Source: CAYGHG01 sp964349515
GTDB lineage: Bacteria > Oederibacteriota > PGYV01 > CAYGHG01
Direction of reading: 5' to 3'
Length of the DNA: 25,081 nt
NCBI GenBank assembly: GCA_964349515.1
Contig: CAYGHG010000031.1
Coordinates: 1 to 25,081 of the forward strand
The position numbers and the translations under genes were made by a program. The notes under the pieces were generated by a model, which was not told the DNA's origin, did no database searches, and saw only the letters and a list, made by a program, of their open reading frames with translations. Positions 13,844-23,400 of the stretch are shown here, piece after piece; the stretch's first letter is position 1; each line of letters starts with the position of its first letter.

Positions 13844-14425
13844 ATGGATGAAAAAGAGGCAATAAAAAGAGTCCAAAAGGGTGAGACAGGCGTTTTTGGA
13901 GAGCTGATAAAGCTTTATGAAAAGCCCGTATATAACCACTGCAGGGGTTTTTTAAGAAACGAGCAGGAGGCACAGGACGCCGCCCAGGAGGTTTTTGTAA
14001 ATGTATTCAGGGCGATAAAAAGATTCCGCGGCGACTCCAAACTCGGCACATGGATATACAGGATAACGTCAAACGTCTGCAAAAACAGGCTCAAGCAGTT
14101 AAAAAGAATAAACGGGCCCCTGATAGATGACGCGCAGGAAAACGAGGACGGCGAGGTAACCTCGATGGTTGAAAAGATTAAAGAAAAAGAGGAAAAAGAG
14201 CCTGACAGGGAATATGCCTCAAAATCCACCCGCGAGCTTATCACCCGCAGGATAAGCGAATTAACAGACGAGCAAAAGCAGGTGATACTTCTGCGTGATG
14301 TGGAGGGGCGCTCCTATGAGGAAATAGGAAGGATAATGCGGCTGTCAGTGTCGGCTGTAAAGAGCAAGCTCTTCCGTGCGAGGGAAAACCTGCGCGACAG
14401 GCTCAAGCGTGACGAAATATTATGA
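13844..14425 (+). CDS. ECF-type RNA polymerase sigma factor (RpoE-like)
   Basis: A 193-residue extracytoplasmic-function sigma factor with only regions 2 and 4. Region 2 has AIKRVQKGETGVFGELIKLY, NEQEAQDAAQEVFVNVFRAI and FRGDSKLGTWIYRITSNVCK (about 60-80; -10 recognition). A charged linker follows (EENEDGEVTSMVEKIKEKEEK type). Region 4 is LTDEQKQVILLRDVEGRSYE then EIGRIMRLSVSAVKSKLFRA (-35 HTH). ATG at 13841 and 13844 are both possible; GAGG at 13834-13837 gives better spacing to 13844. The gene begins within a few bases of the PorV-like stop and is followed after 67 nt by its anti-sigma factor. It probably directs envelope-response genes; the target promoters are not evident here. Confidence 0.94.
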   Translation: MDEKEAIKRVQKGETGVFGELIKLYEKPVYNHCRGFLRNEQEAQDAAQEVFVNVFRAIKRFRGDSKLGTWIYRITSNVCKNRLKQLKRINGPLIDDAQENEDGEVTSMVEKIKEKEEKEPDREYASKSTRELITRRISELTDEQKQVILLRDVEGRSYEEIGRIMRLSVSAVKSKLFRARENLRDRLKRDEIL

Positions 14426-14492
14426 AAAAAACCGCGAAACTTTATCAGCATATTATTGTCACAACAAATGTGAGGAAGAAAGGTGAACCAAA

Positions 14493-15443
14493 ATGAAAAA
14501 AATAAAATGCGACAATTTAAAGATGCTTGCAATGGAGGCTTTTGACGGCGAGATTTCGCCTGAAAACAGCCTTATTTTAAAGGCTCATCTTGAATCCTGC
14601 CCGGGCTGCAGGGAGTTTGCCGCTGACCTTGAAAAGATGAAATCTGTTATGCCTGTCTATGAACCGCCCAAAGGGCTCTCCGAGAAGATTATGAATGCTG
14701 TTATTAATGAAGAGATGAAAAAATCAAAAGCCCCCTCTTTCAGGCGGGTATTTGCCCTGTCGGGTATCACAACTGCCGCGTTTGCCCTTACCTTATTAAT
14801 AATAACAAGTACGGGAAACCAAAAAGACATCATAACCATAGCTGACATGCCCGTGCAGGAGCCGGTCATAACAGCCAAAAAGCACGCTGAACTCAAAACT
14901 GCGGTAATTGCAAAACAAGACCCGGCAGTGACCGCGGTGGAAAAAACAGATAAGCCTGTTATTACGGCATCAAAGCCTGTATTTGAAAGTGCTTCGGAAA
15001 CAGAAAAAGGTCCGGGCGCGCAGAGGGTGGTCAGTATTGCCTCCACAGGCTCTGAACAGGCAAAACCGGCATCTGTTGCGGACAAGAGAGAACAGTCAGG
15101 GGCTGTGGCAGCGGCAAAGGTAACACCGATAGCGCCGCCGCAGAACAGGCTGCTTGATACAGAAAAGGCAATAGTGGGAAATAACGTCATCAACATATCC
15201 ACAGGCAGCAGGGCAATAATCAGGGTTAAAGTAGAAGAGGCCTCGCCGGTGAGGATAATAATTTATGATAAGCGGATAAAGCCGGTAAAAGTGATAGTGG
15301 ACGAGCAAAAAGATCCGGGAGTATATGAGGCTTTCTGGGACGCGAGAAATGACAACGGACAGATTGTAACCGAGGGTGTTTACTATGTCTATATACAGAT
15401 AGGAAAGGCAGTAATAAAGAAGAACGTGGTTGTAACGAGGTAA
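14493..15443 (+). CDS. Anti-sigma factor with zinc finger, one TM helix and a FlgD-Ig-like periplasmic domain
   Basis: A 316-residue single-pass protein. The cytoplasmic N-terminus is a zinc-finger anti-sigma domain: C6, then H32-x3-C36-x2-C39 (AHLESCPGC). A TM helix spans about 86-105 (VFALSGITTAAFALTLLIIT). A long Lys/Thr/Ala/Val/Pro-rich linker (about 107-230) follows. The last ~85 residues read VRIIIYDKRIKPVKVIVDEQ, GVYEAFWDARNDNGQIVTEG and VYYVYIQIGKAVIKKNVVVT, matching the FlgD-type Ig fold (G-Y-x-W-D-x-x-N-D-x-G-x-x-V-x-x-G-x-Y). That fold is usually found in flagellar hook caps and at the C-termini of secreted proteins, not on anti-sigma factors. AAAGGTGA precedes the start. It should sequester the upstream ECF sigma until an envelope signal releases it. 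Confidence 0.85.
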   Translation: MKKIKCDNLKMLAMEAFDGEISPENSLILKAHLESCPGCREFAADLEKMKSVMPVYEPPKGLSEKIMNAVINEEMKKSKAPSFRRVFALSGITTAAFALTLLIITSTGNQKDIITIADMPVQEPVITAKKHAELKTAVIAKQDPAVTAVEKTDKPVITASKPVFESASETEKGPGAQRVVSIASTGSEQAKPASVADKREQSGAVAAAKVTPIAPPQNRLLDTEKAIVGNNVINISTGSRAIIRVKVEEASPVRIIIYDKRIKPVKVIVDEQKDPGVYEAFWDARNDNGQIVTEGVYYVYIQIGKAVIKKNVVVTR

Positions 15444-15481
15444 GGGGTATTTCAAAGGCTATTTCACCATTAAAAACATAA

Positions 15482-15510
15482 TTGACAAACGAGAAACAGG
15501 GCTGTATAAT
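15482..15510 (+). promoter_or_regulatory. Perfect-consensus sigma70 promoter of the first GH8 gene
   Basis: TTGACA (15482-15487), exactly 17 nt, TATAAT (15505-15510), 63 nt before the start codon. Both hexamers are exact consensus, so the gene should be transcribed by the housekeeping sigma and be strongly expressed unless repressed. No clear palindrome overlaps it. Confidence 0.85.
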
Positions 15511-15573
15511 TGCACTGCTTTATCGTTTTAATAGTTTTTGCAGTAAAATACATTTTGAGGGCGGGAAAACAGA

Positions 15574-18500
15574 ATGAGAAAACTTCCTATTATTAAAATC
15601 GCTCTTTTAACCGTTTTAACTCTATTTGCCGCGAGTGCGTCGCTTTTTGCAGCTTCCGCGTATCCGTTCCCGATAAACCAAAACTACGCTCATGGGATCA
15701 GGATAACAAACGCCAATACCACCACTATGTTGAGTATGTACAACACATGGAAATCCAGGTATGTGGTGACTGCCGGTGTGGGCCAGAGGGTAATCAGCCC
15801 CGAGCCTATTATGAATCAGAACAACACAACAGTATCCGAAGGGCAGTCTTATGGAATGCTGCTTGCGCTTTATTTTGATGACAAGACGCTTTTTGACAAT
15901 CTCTGGAGATTTAAAGTTGACAGGACTAACGCTTCGGGCAAGGCGTCAAACCTCATGCCTTGGGTTATAGGTTCTAACGGCTCTACCATACTTGACCCCA
16001 ACTCAGCTTCTGACGCTGACTATGACATTGCCTGGGCTATGCTTATGGCAGAGATACAGTGGGGTAACGCAGGTACATTTAACTACGGTACATTATCACG
16101 CACTGAAATACAGCGCTGCAGGCAGTACACGCTGGAGGCAGGCACATACGAGGTAAGGCCGGGAGACAACTGGAATAACTGGTATTATCCTTCATATTTT
16201 TATCCGTCGTATTTTAGGGAGTTTGCAGAAGTTGATACAGTCGGTGCAGCTGCCTGGAACGGCGCTACCGCACGATGTGCGACAGCAATGGCAAATAACC
16301 GGAATACAACCAGCGGGTTGGTCGGTGAAATATGTAACAGAGACGGTACAAGAAGGACAGACAATCCGTGCGGCTCAGGCTGCGACGGCCGTATTTATAA
16401 GTACAATTCCTGCCGCGTGCCTTTCAGGTATGCCATGGATTATGTATGGTGGGGGCCTTCGGTTACAAATCCTTCAACCACTCAAGTACAGTTAATGGCA
16501 AGATTTTTTGGAGGAGATCCTACGGTTCCAAACTCGGTGGCAAATGCTGCGAGTGTCAGGGACGGATACTGGATATCAAACAGCACAGTGCAGGACAATA
16601 ATAACAATGCGGCTTTTGTAGGGCCTGCGGCGTGTGCTTTGATGTTTTCAAGCACTTATTCGGCAAAGCTGACTGATTATTACGACAGAACCAGGGCTTT
16701 CAGCGTGACAGAATCATACTATAACGGTTCGTTGCAGTTATTATCTTTGCTTTTGGTTACAGGTAATTTTCACAATCTTAGAAAACTCGGACCTGCGCTT
16801 CCCACTCCAACTCCGACAACCCCTCCTACCGCGCAGCTGCTTGATGATTTTGAAGATTATGCTCCATACCTTGACACACAGAATAACTGGGGAGGATATT
16901 GGTTTACCTGGGCAGACCCTCCATCGGGCAGCGTAACAGTCTGGCCTGCAGCAAACTCACACGTAACAATGACGGCGGGCGGGCCTACGGGCAGTACTTA
17001 TCACCTGAGAATTACAGGGCAAAAAGCTGCCGCGATACCGGCTTCAAATTATTATCCGTCGGTCGGGGTAGGGACTGACCTTGTTGAAAATGCAGTTGCG
17101 ACTAACGGGTATGTTGATGTAAGAGCTTTTCAGACAGCAGGCGGCGGGCTTATGTTTGACGCACGGGGTGACGGAGTTACGCCTTACAAGATAGTGCTGT
17201 CGCCTTACAATTATGCAGTCCTGCACCCTGACTGGGCAATGTTTGAGTATGAGTTTATACCGCCCGCAACCTGGACACATTATGAAATATTATTTACTGA
17301 GTTTTTGAAACCCACATGGGGTACAAACACCACAACTATTACAACAGTGCTTGGCCAGTTACAGCAGTTAAAATGGCAGGTTGCCACAAATAATGCTGTT
17401 GCTTCAATTGATTTCAGGCTGGATAATGTTGCGTTTTTCCCGTATATGTGGACGCCTACGCCCGAGCCTACTCCTTCTTATACGCGTACGTTTACCAGGA
17501 CGCCTTCTGCTACTATCACCCCTACTTTCGGGGCTTCTCAGCTTCTTGACGACTGTGAGGACGGAGACGGGACAAACAACTGGGGCGGGCCGTGGTTTAC
17601 ATACAATGACGCGGCAAACAGCGGCACAAGCTATATAGTTCCTGTGCCGGGCGGTATTTTTGCCATGGCTTCACCCGGCGCGGCATCTACGAGCTATGCG
17701 GTTAACGTGACAGGGTATGTGACAGACGCTTATGAGTACGGGTTCATAGGTGTCGGGACAGGGACAAACGCGAACTCACCTACAGGGACAGGCATTAATA
17801 TTTCAACCGCGCTCGGCATCAGGTTCTGGATAAAAGGAAATAATATTCCAATATCCGTTAAACTGATACCGGGAACAGGGGTAAATGACGGGGATGACCA
17901 TTACCAGACGCAGATAACAGCCACTGATACATGGACACAGCACCAGTTATTTTTCTCAGACTTTAAACAGGAAGGCTGGGGCACGGCTGTAACACTTGCG
18001 GCTGTAAAAAACAATCTTGCGGCATTCCACTGGCAGACTGTTCACAATCCGTGGGCTTCGATAGACCTTTGGATTGACCAGGTAGAGGTTTTCCCCGTGC
18101 TTTGGACTCCTACAAATACGCCTTCAAGGACCAGGACGCCTACGCCTACATTTACGAACACGGCGCCTCCTACTTCAACATTTACAGGGACAAGGACCAG
18201 AACACAGACATATACTCCTACATTGACAAATACACCGCCTCCGCCTACAAGCACGTTTACCGGCACGCCTACAAGGTCAGCTACGCCGACGGCATCAGGA
18301 ACCAGAAGCGCAACACAGACCAACACGCCTGTGCCGCCCTCGCCTACAAATACCGCGACACGAACTTTCACGGGGACAATGACTTCCACTCCGACTCATA
18401 CAGGGACAAGTACGGGCACTTCTACGCTTACAGTGACGCCGACGTTTACTATAAGCAACACGCATACAGTGTCACCTACAGAGACCGAGTTCGCAGGCTC

Positions 18501-20199
18501 GCCGACAAATACATTTACACACACAAACACACCGACAAGAACGCCTACCGGTACAAATACAAATACATTTACCCCGACATACACAGGGACATATACTGCA
18601 ACGCCTACGGTTACAATGACAAACACAATAGGAAACAGCCCGACATCCACGGCTACAAATACCATAGTGGTTGAATCGGCGACACACACACCGACTACTG
18701 ATATTCCTGTTAATACCGCGACATTTACACATACTACAGTTATTCCCGATACGCCGACCGGTACGCCTACAACGGACATACCGGTGAATACGATGACTAA
18801 CACGCCTACAACGGACATACCGGTGAATACGCCGACTAATACGCCTACAACGGACATACCGGTGAATACGATGACTAATACGCCTACTATAGACATACCG
18901 GTGAATACGCCGACGCCTACAAATACAGCGCAAACATCTTCGTCTATATTTGACGACATGGCAGACTGCAATAACCAGTCAAACTGGGGAGGCTACTGGT
19001 ACACATACAATGACCACGACGCGCCGAACAGCGGAGACTCTGCAATCTGGCCTCCGTCGGAAAACATGATACCCGGAGCGGAGTTCATAATGAGTGCGCC
19101 GGGAAGGCTCGGTGCAGGGGACTGCGCAGCGAGGCTGACCGGTAATGTCACGACAACATACCAGTACGGGTTCATAGGAATGGGGGCGGGAATACTGCCT
19201 CCGCCGGCGCTGCCGACGGACCCCAAGCCGACATTTGACCTGTCGAGCTGCGGGGGTGTAAGGTTCTGGGCAAAAGGTGACGGAAAATCCTATTCACTAA
19301 AAATGAAAGCTGCGGACAGCGTGGATACGGGTTACAATGACTATAAGAGAAACTTCACAGCTCCTGCTGACTGGACAGCTTTTGATTTTGCAATGACTAC
19401 GTTTACACAGGAATCAGGGTGGGGCACGACAGTTGACCGTTCAATAGTGCTTGCAAATCTTACTGACCTGCAGTTCCAGACAGTAGGACAGCCGCATACT
19501 TCTATAGACCTGTGGGTGGATGACATAGAGTTCTACGGCTGCGACTCATACCCGCCGCCTGTTGTGAATCCTGTAGTAACTGCAACAAACACGGTAATAC
19601 CGACAAATACATGGACAGCGTCAGCTACGCCGACCATCACAGCCACGCCGACCGACGTGCCTCCGGGCTCAACCAACACAAACACGCCGACAATCACTAT
19701 GACGCACTCTGTGACATCCACGAGGACTGCCACGCCTACGCTTACTTCAACTCCTTCGAGGACAGCTACAGCTACCGCGACGAGAACAGGCACGCCTGTA
19801 AACACAGCCACATACACACCGACACCAAAACCGACGGATGCCGCGGTAGTTGAAATACCGACGCAGACACCGGTCATAGCATATCCAAACCCGCCTATAA
19901 TATTTGGCGGAGACCCGAGCGTGCCTGTTGACATGCACATAGTATTCGGACTGACAAAGAAAGCGTACGCCGCAAAGTTTATGCTCTTCTCGCCCTCCAT
20001 GAGAAAAATCAGGGAAGTGGAGTTCAGGGATACAGAAGCCGCGCTTGAAGCGGGCAGCGCGCACGTGAGAGTGCCGGCTGATTATTTAAAAGGCCTCGCG
20101 GCAGGAACATACTACTATCTGATAGAGGTTTACGCCGAGGGCGGCCAGACAGCCAGGTCCGGTATAAATAAGATAAGGATATTAGTGCCTACGAAATAA
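15574..20199 (+). CDS. Secreted multimodular GH8 glycanase with three CBM11-like modules and a sorting-type C-terminus
   Basis: A 1541-residue secreted enzyme, probably an endo-beta-glucanase (GH8 also includes xylanases and chitosanases). A signal peptide (about 1-28) is followed by the GH8 catalytic domain (about 30-409). VSEGQSYGMLLALYFDD holds the likely acid Glu89. ASDADYDIAWAMLMAEIQW (145-163) matches the GH8 signature at every position, and YKYNSCRVPFRYAMDYVWW is also conserved. Three beta-sandwich carbohydrate-binding modules follow at about 421-626, 656-844 and 1126-1325, with the recurring DD-x-x-D...NWGG-x-W(F/Y)T and SIDLW(I/V)D pattern, best guess CBM11/CIA30-like. Linkers are Thr/Pro-rich; that at 845-1122 is ~278 residues. 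Residues ~1434-1541 (AYPNP start, GTYYYLIEVYAEGG) resemble FlgD-Ig or T9SS type-A sorting domains. A consensus promoter precedes it and a strong terminator follows. Confidence 0.92.
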   Translation: MRKLPIIKIALLTVLTLFAASASLFAASAYPFPINQNYAHGIRITNANTTTMLSMYNTWKSRYVVTAGVGQRVISPEPIMNQNNTTVSEGQSYGMLLALYFDDKTLFDNLWRFKVDRTNASGKASNLMPWVIGSNGSTILDPNSASDADYDIAWAMLMAEIQWGNAGTFNYGTLSRTEIQRCRQYTLEAGTYEVRPGDNWNNWYYPSYFYPSYFREFAEVDTVGAAAWNGATARCATAMANNRNTTSGLVGEICNRDGTRRTDNPCGSGCDGRIYKYNSCRVPFRYAMDYVWWGPSVTNPSTTQVQLMARFFGGDPTVPNSVANAASVRDGYWISNSTVQDNNNNAAFVGPAACALMFSSTYSAKLTDYYDRTRAFSVTESYYNGSLQLLSLLLVTGNFHNLRKLGPALPTPTPTTPPTAQLLDDFEDYAPYLDTQNNWGGYWFTWADPPSGSVTVWPAANSHVTMTAGGPTGSTYHLRITGQKAAAIPASNYYPSVGVGTDLVENAVATNGYVDVRAFQTAGGGLMFDARGDGVTPYKIVLSPYNYAVLHPDWAMFEYEFIPPATWTHYEILFTEFLKPTWGTNTTTITTVLGQLQQLKWQVATNNAVASIDFRLDNVAFFPYMWTPTPEPTPSYTRTFTRTPSATITPTFGASQLLDDCEDGDGTNNWGGPWFTYNDAANSGTSYIVPVPGGIFAMASPGAASTSYAVNVTGYVTDAYEYGFIGVGTGTNANSPTGTGINISTALGIRFWIKGNNIPISVKLIPGTGVNDGDDHYQTQITATDTWTQHQLFFSDFKQEGWGTAVTLAAVKNNLAAFHWQTVHNPWASIDLWIDQVEVFPVLWTPTNTPSRTRTPTPTFTNTAPPTSTFTGTRTRTQTYTPTLTNTPPPPTSTFTGTPTRSATPTASGTRSATQTNTPVPPSPTNTATRTFTGTMTSTPTHTGTSTGTSTLTVTPTFTISNTHTVSPTETEFAGSPTNTFTHTNTPTRTPTGTNTNTFTPTYTGTYTATPTVTMTNTIGNSPTSTATNTIVVESATHTPTTDIPVNTATFTHTTVIPDTPTGTPTTDIPVNTMTNTPTTDIPVNTPTNTPTTDIPVNTMTNTPTIDIPVNTPTPTNTAQTSSSIFDDMADCNNQSNWGGYWYTYNDHDAPNSGDSAIWPPSENMIPGAEFIMSAPGRLGAGDCAARLTGNVTTTYQYGFIGMGAGILPPPALPTDPKPTFDLSSCGGVRFWAKGDGKSYSLKMKAADSVDTGYNDYKRNFTAPADWTAFDFAMTTFTQESGWGTTVDRSIVLANLTDLQFQTVGQPHTSIDLWVDDIEFYGCDSYPPPVVNPVVTATNTVIPTNTWTASATPTITATPTDVPPGSTNTNTPTITMTHSVTSTRTATPTLTSTPSRTATATATRTGTPVNTATYTPTPKPTDAAVVEIPTQTPVIAYPNPPIIFGGDPSVPVDMHIVFGLTKKAYAAKFMLFSPSMRKIREVEFRDTEAALEAGSAHVRVPADYLKGLAAGTYYYLIEVYAEGGQTARSGINKIRILVPTK
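18765..18920 (+). repeat. 39-bp minisatellite, four tandem copies, within the Thr/Pro linker
   Basis: Units start at 18765, 18804, 18843 and 18882. Each begins GCCTACAACGGACATACCGG, and the last copy is slightly diverged (ACTATAGAC). They encode a 13-residue repeat TTDIPVNT(M/P)TNTP. In-frame units let the linker change length by slippage without breaking the gene. Confidence 0.9.
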
Positions 20200-20241
20200 A
20201 CAAAAGACAAGTTAATAAGACAAAAGACAGAAGACATAAGT

Positions 20242-20279
20242 AAAACAAAACCGCAGGCTATTGCCTGCGGTTTTGTTTT
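20242..20279. terminator. Strong bidirectional rho-independent terminator
   Basis: The 17-bp perfect stem AAAACAAAACCGCAGGC (20242-20258), a 4-nt loop TATT, then GCCTGCGGTTTTGTTTT (20263-20279). It works as a terminator read either way. It lies 42 nt after the first GH8 stop and isolates it from the second GH8 gene. Confidence 0.92.
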
Positions 20280-20369
20280 ATATGAGATGGGCAATCAAAC
20301 AACATTTCGTTTCATAAGGCAAAACAACCATTCCCGGTTAAAAAGAGGTTGAAAGCTGTCAGATTAATA

Positions 20370-20398
20370 TTGACAAAATATCTTGGCTGACATAAAAT
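20370..20398 (+). promoter_or_regulatory. Sigma70-type promoter of the second GH8 gene
   Basis: TTGACA (20370-20375), 17-nt spacer, TAAAAT (20393-20398). The distance to the start at 20491 leaves a 5' leader of about 85 nt. A further TATAAT at 20455-20460 has no properly spaced -35. Confidence 0.75.
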
Positions 20399-20490
20399 TA
20401 TTTCACATTTGACCGAAACCTTATTGCGAAAAGTTTGTCAGATAATATAAGGTTTATAATAATTGAATTTCATATTAGGAGGTTTATTTT

Positions 20491-23400
20491 ATGAGGAATA
20501 TTAAAGTCATTGCAATAGCAATAATTCTCGCTATTTGTACGTCAAATCTCACCTTTGCGGATCTTGCGGCGTCAGATTACACGGATTACCCTTACGGAAA
20601 CCAGCTTGCCTATAGTTCCGGGTATATGACAGACCTAAACAGCAAATGGGCCCAGTATAAGAACTGGTTTGTCACATCAAGCGGCTGCCCAAATACCAGT
20701 ACCATGTTAAGGGTGCGCTGCGCTTCCTATGACAGATACCCAAATGAAACTGTATCAGAGGGTATGGGTTATGGAATGCTTTTGGCAGTGTATTTTAATG
20801 ACAAAGTTACCTTTGATAAGATGTGGGTATATGTAGAGCATTATAGAAACCAGAAAACAAACAAGACAATGCCCTGGAGGATAAACTCGTCGGGCGGAGT
20901 TGTGGACTCGGGTGCCGCTGCTGATGCGGATTTTGACATTGCTTACGCATTAATACAGGCGCAAAAAAGGTGGGGGGGAAGCACATACGGTCCCGCGGCT
21001 TCATCTTATATAAGCGCTATCGGAACAAATCTCATAGCCTCTGACTCTTCGGTAAAACCCGGCGACGTATGGGATGACCATGAATTTCCTTCTTATTATG
21101 TACCGGCCTTTTTTAGGGGATATGCGGCGCATACAGGTATGAACACATTCTGGAATAACGTCATAGCAAAGTGTGAGTCGCACCTGGGAAGCGCGAGAAA
21201 CAATACGACAGGCCTTGTTGACGACACGGTAACAAACTCCGGCGTAGGCCGCAATGACAACTACAAATACGACTCCACCCGCGTGCCATGGAGATATGCT
21301 ACGGACTATGTGTGGTACGGAACGGCTTTCTCGGGCGGACAGATACAGAGGCAGGCAGGCTTTTTTAATAACATTGGCGCAACTGCGGTCAGGAGCTGTT
21401 ACAACGTAAGCAACGGCTCCACCTGCGGGCCCGATAACAACGCGTCTTTTGTAGGGCCTGCGGGAACTGCTTTTATGTACAGCTCAACATACAATACAAA
21501 AATGCAGGAATACTATTCGCATACAGGGAGCCTTGTAGGCGGCGGGCAGAATGAATATTTCAGCACATCTCTCGGATTATTCTCAATGCTTCTTATCGCA
21601 GGTTATTTCCCTGAGAGCTGGTCGGGCGGAGGTACTCCGGTTCCGACAAACACACCGACAAACACTCCTATTGGCGGCGGGCCTCCTCCGTCTATGGCTG
21701 ACGATCTTACTGATTGTAATAATGAAACAAACTGGGGCGGGTTCTGGTACACATACAGTGATTCCGGAGATGCGGGTAATTCTGTTATCTGGCCTGCCGC
21801 GGGAGTAACATTTACGGCAAGCTCGCCGGGATACGCGGGCGCCGGTGACTGCGCCGCGAGGATGACCGGTTCTGTTACAACGGCATTCGCATACGGTTAT
21901 GTAGGCATGGGTATGGGAATACTGGCCGGCAGCGGAGCGACAACGTACGAAACGTTTGATTTTTCATCCTGTTCGGGTGTGCGTTTCCATGTAAAAGGCG
22001 ACGGCAAAAATTATGCAGTAAAATTAAAGGCAGCGCCGTCTGTGGATACGGGATACAATGATTATAAGTATTCATTTATAACAGGGACAAACTGGACCCT
22101 TCTTGAAGTTCCGATGGCAATGTTTACGCAGGAAACAGGATGGGGAACGCCGGTTGGCCAATCCGTAGTGCTTGCGAGCCTGACTGACATACAGTTCCAG
22201 ACAGTCGGACAGCCTCATGCCTCAATAGATTTATGGATTGATAATCTTGAGATATACGGGTGTTCAAGCTATCCTGACCCTGTAGGAGTTGCAACGCCTG
22301 TGCCTACAGATACACCTCCCCCGGGTTCTACTGACACACCAACGCCTGTAGCCACAAATACCCCTGTCCCTACCGCGACAACACCGGCAGGCGAGGGAAT
22401 GATGGATGACATGGCGGATTGTGACAACGCGACATACTGGGGCTCGTACTGGTATACATACAACGACCACGACGCGCCGAACAGCGGAGACTCCGCGATA
22501 TGGCCGCCCTCTGAAAACATGGTGCCGGGAGCAGAGTTTACAATGAGCGCACCGGGAAGACTCGGTGCAGGAGACTGCGCCGCCAGGCTGACCGGTAATG
22601 TTACGACCACATATACATACGGGTTCATAGGAATGGGAGTGGGAATACTGCCTCCGCCGGCGCTGCCGACAGACCCGAAGCCGACCTTTGACTTCTCAAG
22701 CTGCAGCGGTGTAAGATTCTATGCAAGGGGAGACGGCAAGAGCTATGCCGTGAAACTGAAAGCAGCGGACAGCGTTGACACGGGATACAATGACTACAAA
22801 TATACATTTATGACAGATTCGGGCTGGGTGCAGTATGACGTGCCTATGATGCTCTTTACGCAGGAAGCAGGATGGGGAACGCCGGTTGCCAGCTCTGTAG
22901 TGCTTGCAAACCTGACAGACATACAGTTCCAGACAGTGGGCCAGCCGCACGCGTCAATAGACGTATGGGTTGATGATTTTGAGTTCTACGGATGTTCGAG
23001 CTACCCGCCGCCTGTAGGCGTAGTTGATACACCGACGCCTGTTAATACGCCGACATTTACGAATACGCCTACAATGACAGATACACCGATACCCGGGTCA
23101 ACAGACACGCCGACGCCTCTGCCGACAAACACACCGGCAGCAGGAGCCGGAATGATGGACGACATGGCGGATTGTGACAACGCGACATACTGGGGTTCGT
23201 ACTGGTACACATACAATGACCACGACGCGCCGAACAGCGGAGACTCCGCGATATGGCCGCCCTCTGAAAACATGGTGCCGGGAGCAGAGTTTACAATGAG
23301 CGCACCGGGAAGACTCGGTGCAGGAGACTGCGCCGCCAGGCTGACCGGTAATGTTACGACCACATATACATACGGGTTCATAGGAATGGGAGTGGGAATA

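Noticed and set aside
10514..15443. Reading the operon as a complete type IX secretion locus
   Set aside because: Only PorV-like barrels are present; no SprA, PorU, PorK/L/M/N or Gld homologue is visible, so only a possible link is claimed.
18102..18674. Plus-strand 190-codon ORF rich in Tyr, Asp and Lys in another frame
   Set aside because: It is a frame-shifted reading of the ACN/CCN-rich Thr/Pro linker of the first GH8 gene; no start signal or domain.
18765..18920. Regular 39-bp repeats considered as a CRISPR array
   Set aside because: Units are contiguous with no unique spacers and encode an in-frame protein repeat.
18396..18971. Minus-strand 191-codon Val/Gly-rich ORF and similar ones at 19533-20000 and within 22269-24920
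   Set aside because: Reverse reading of Thr/Pro codons gives Val/Gly repeats, and their near-identical copies simply mirror the duplicated CBM modules.
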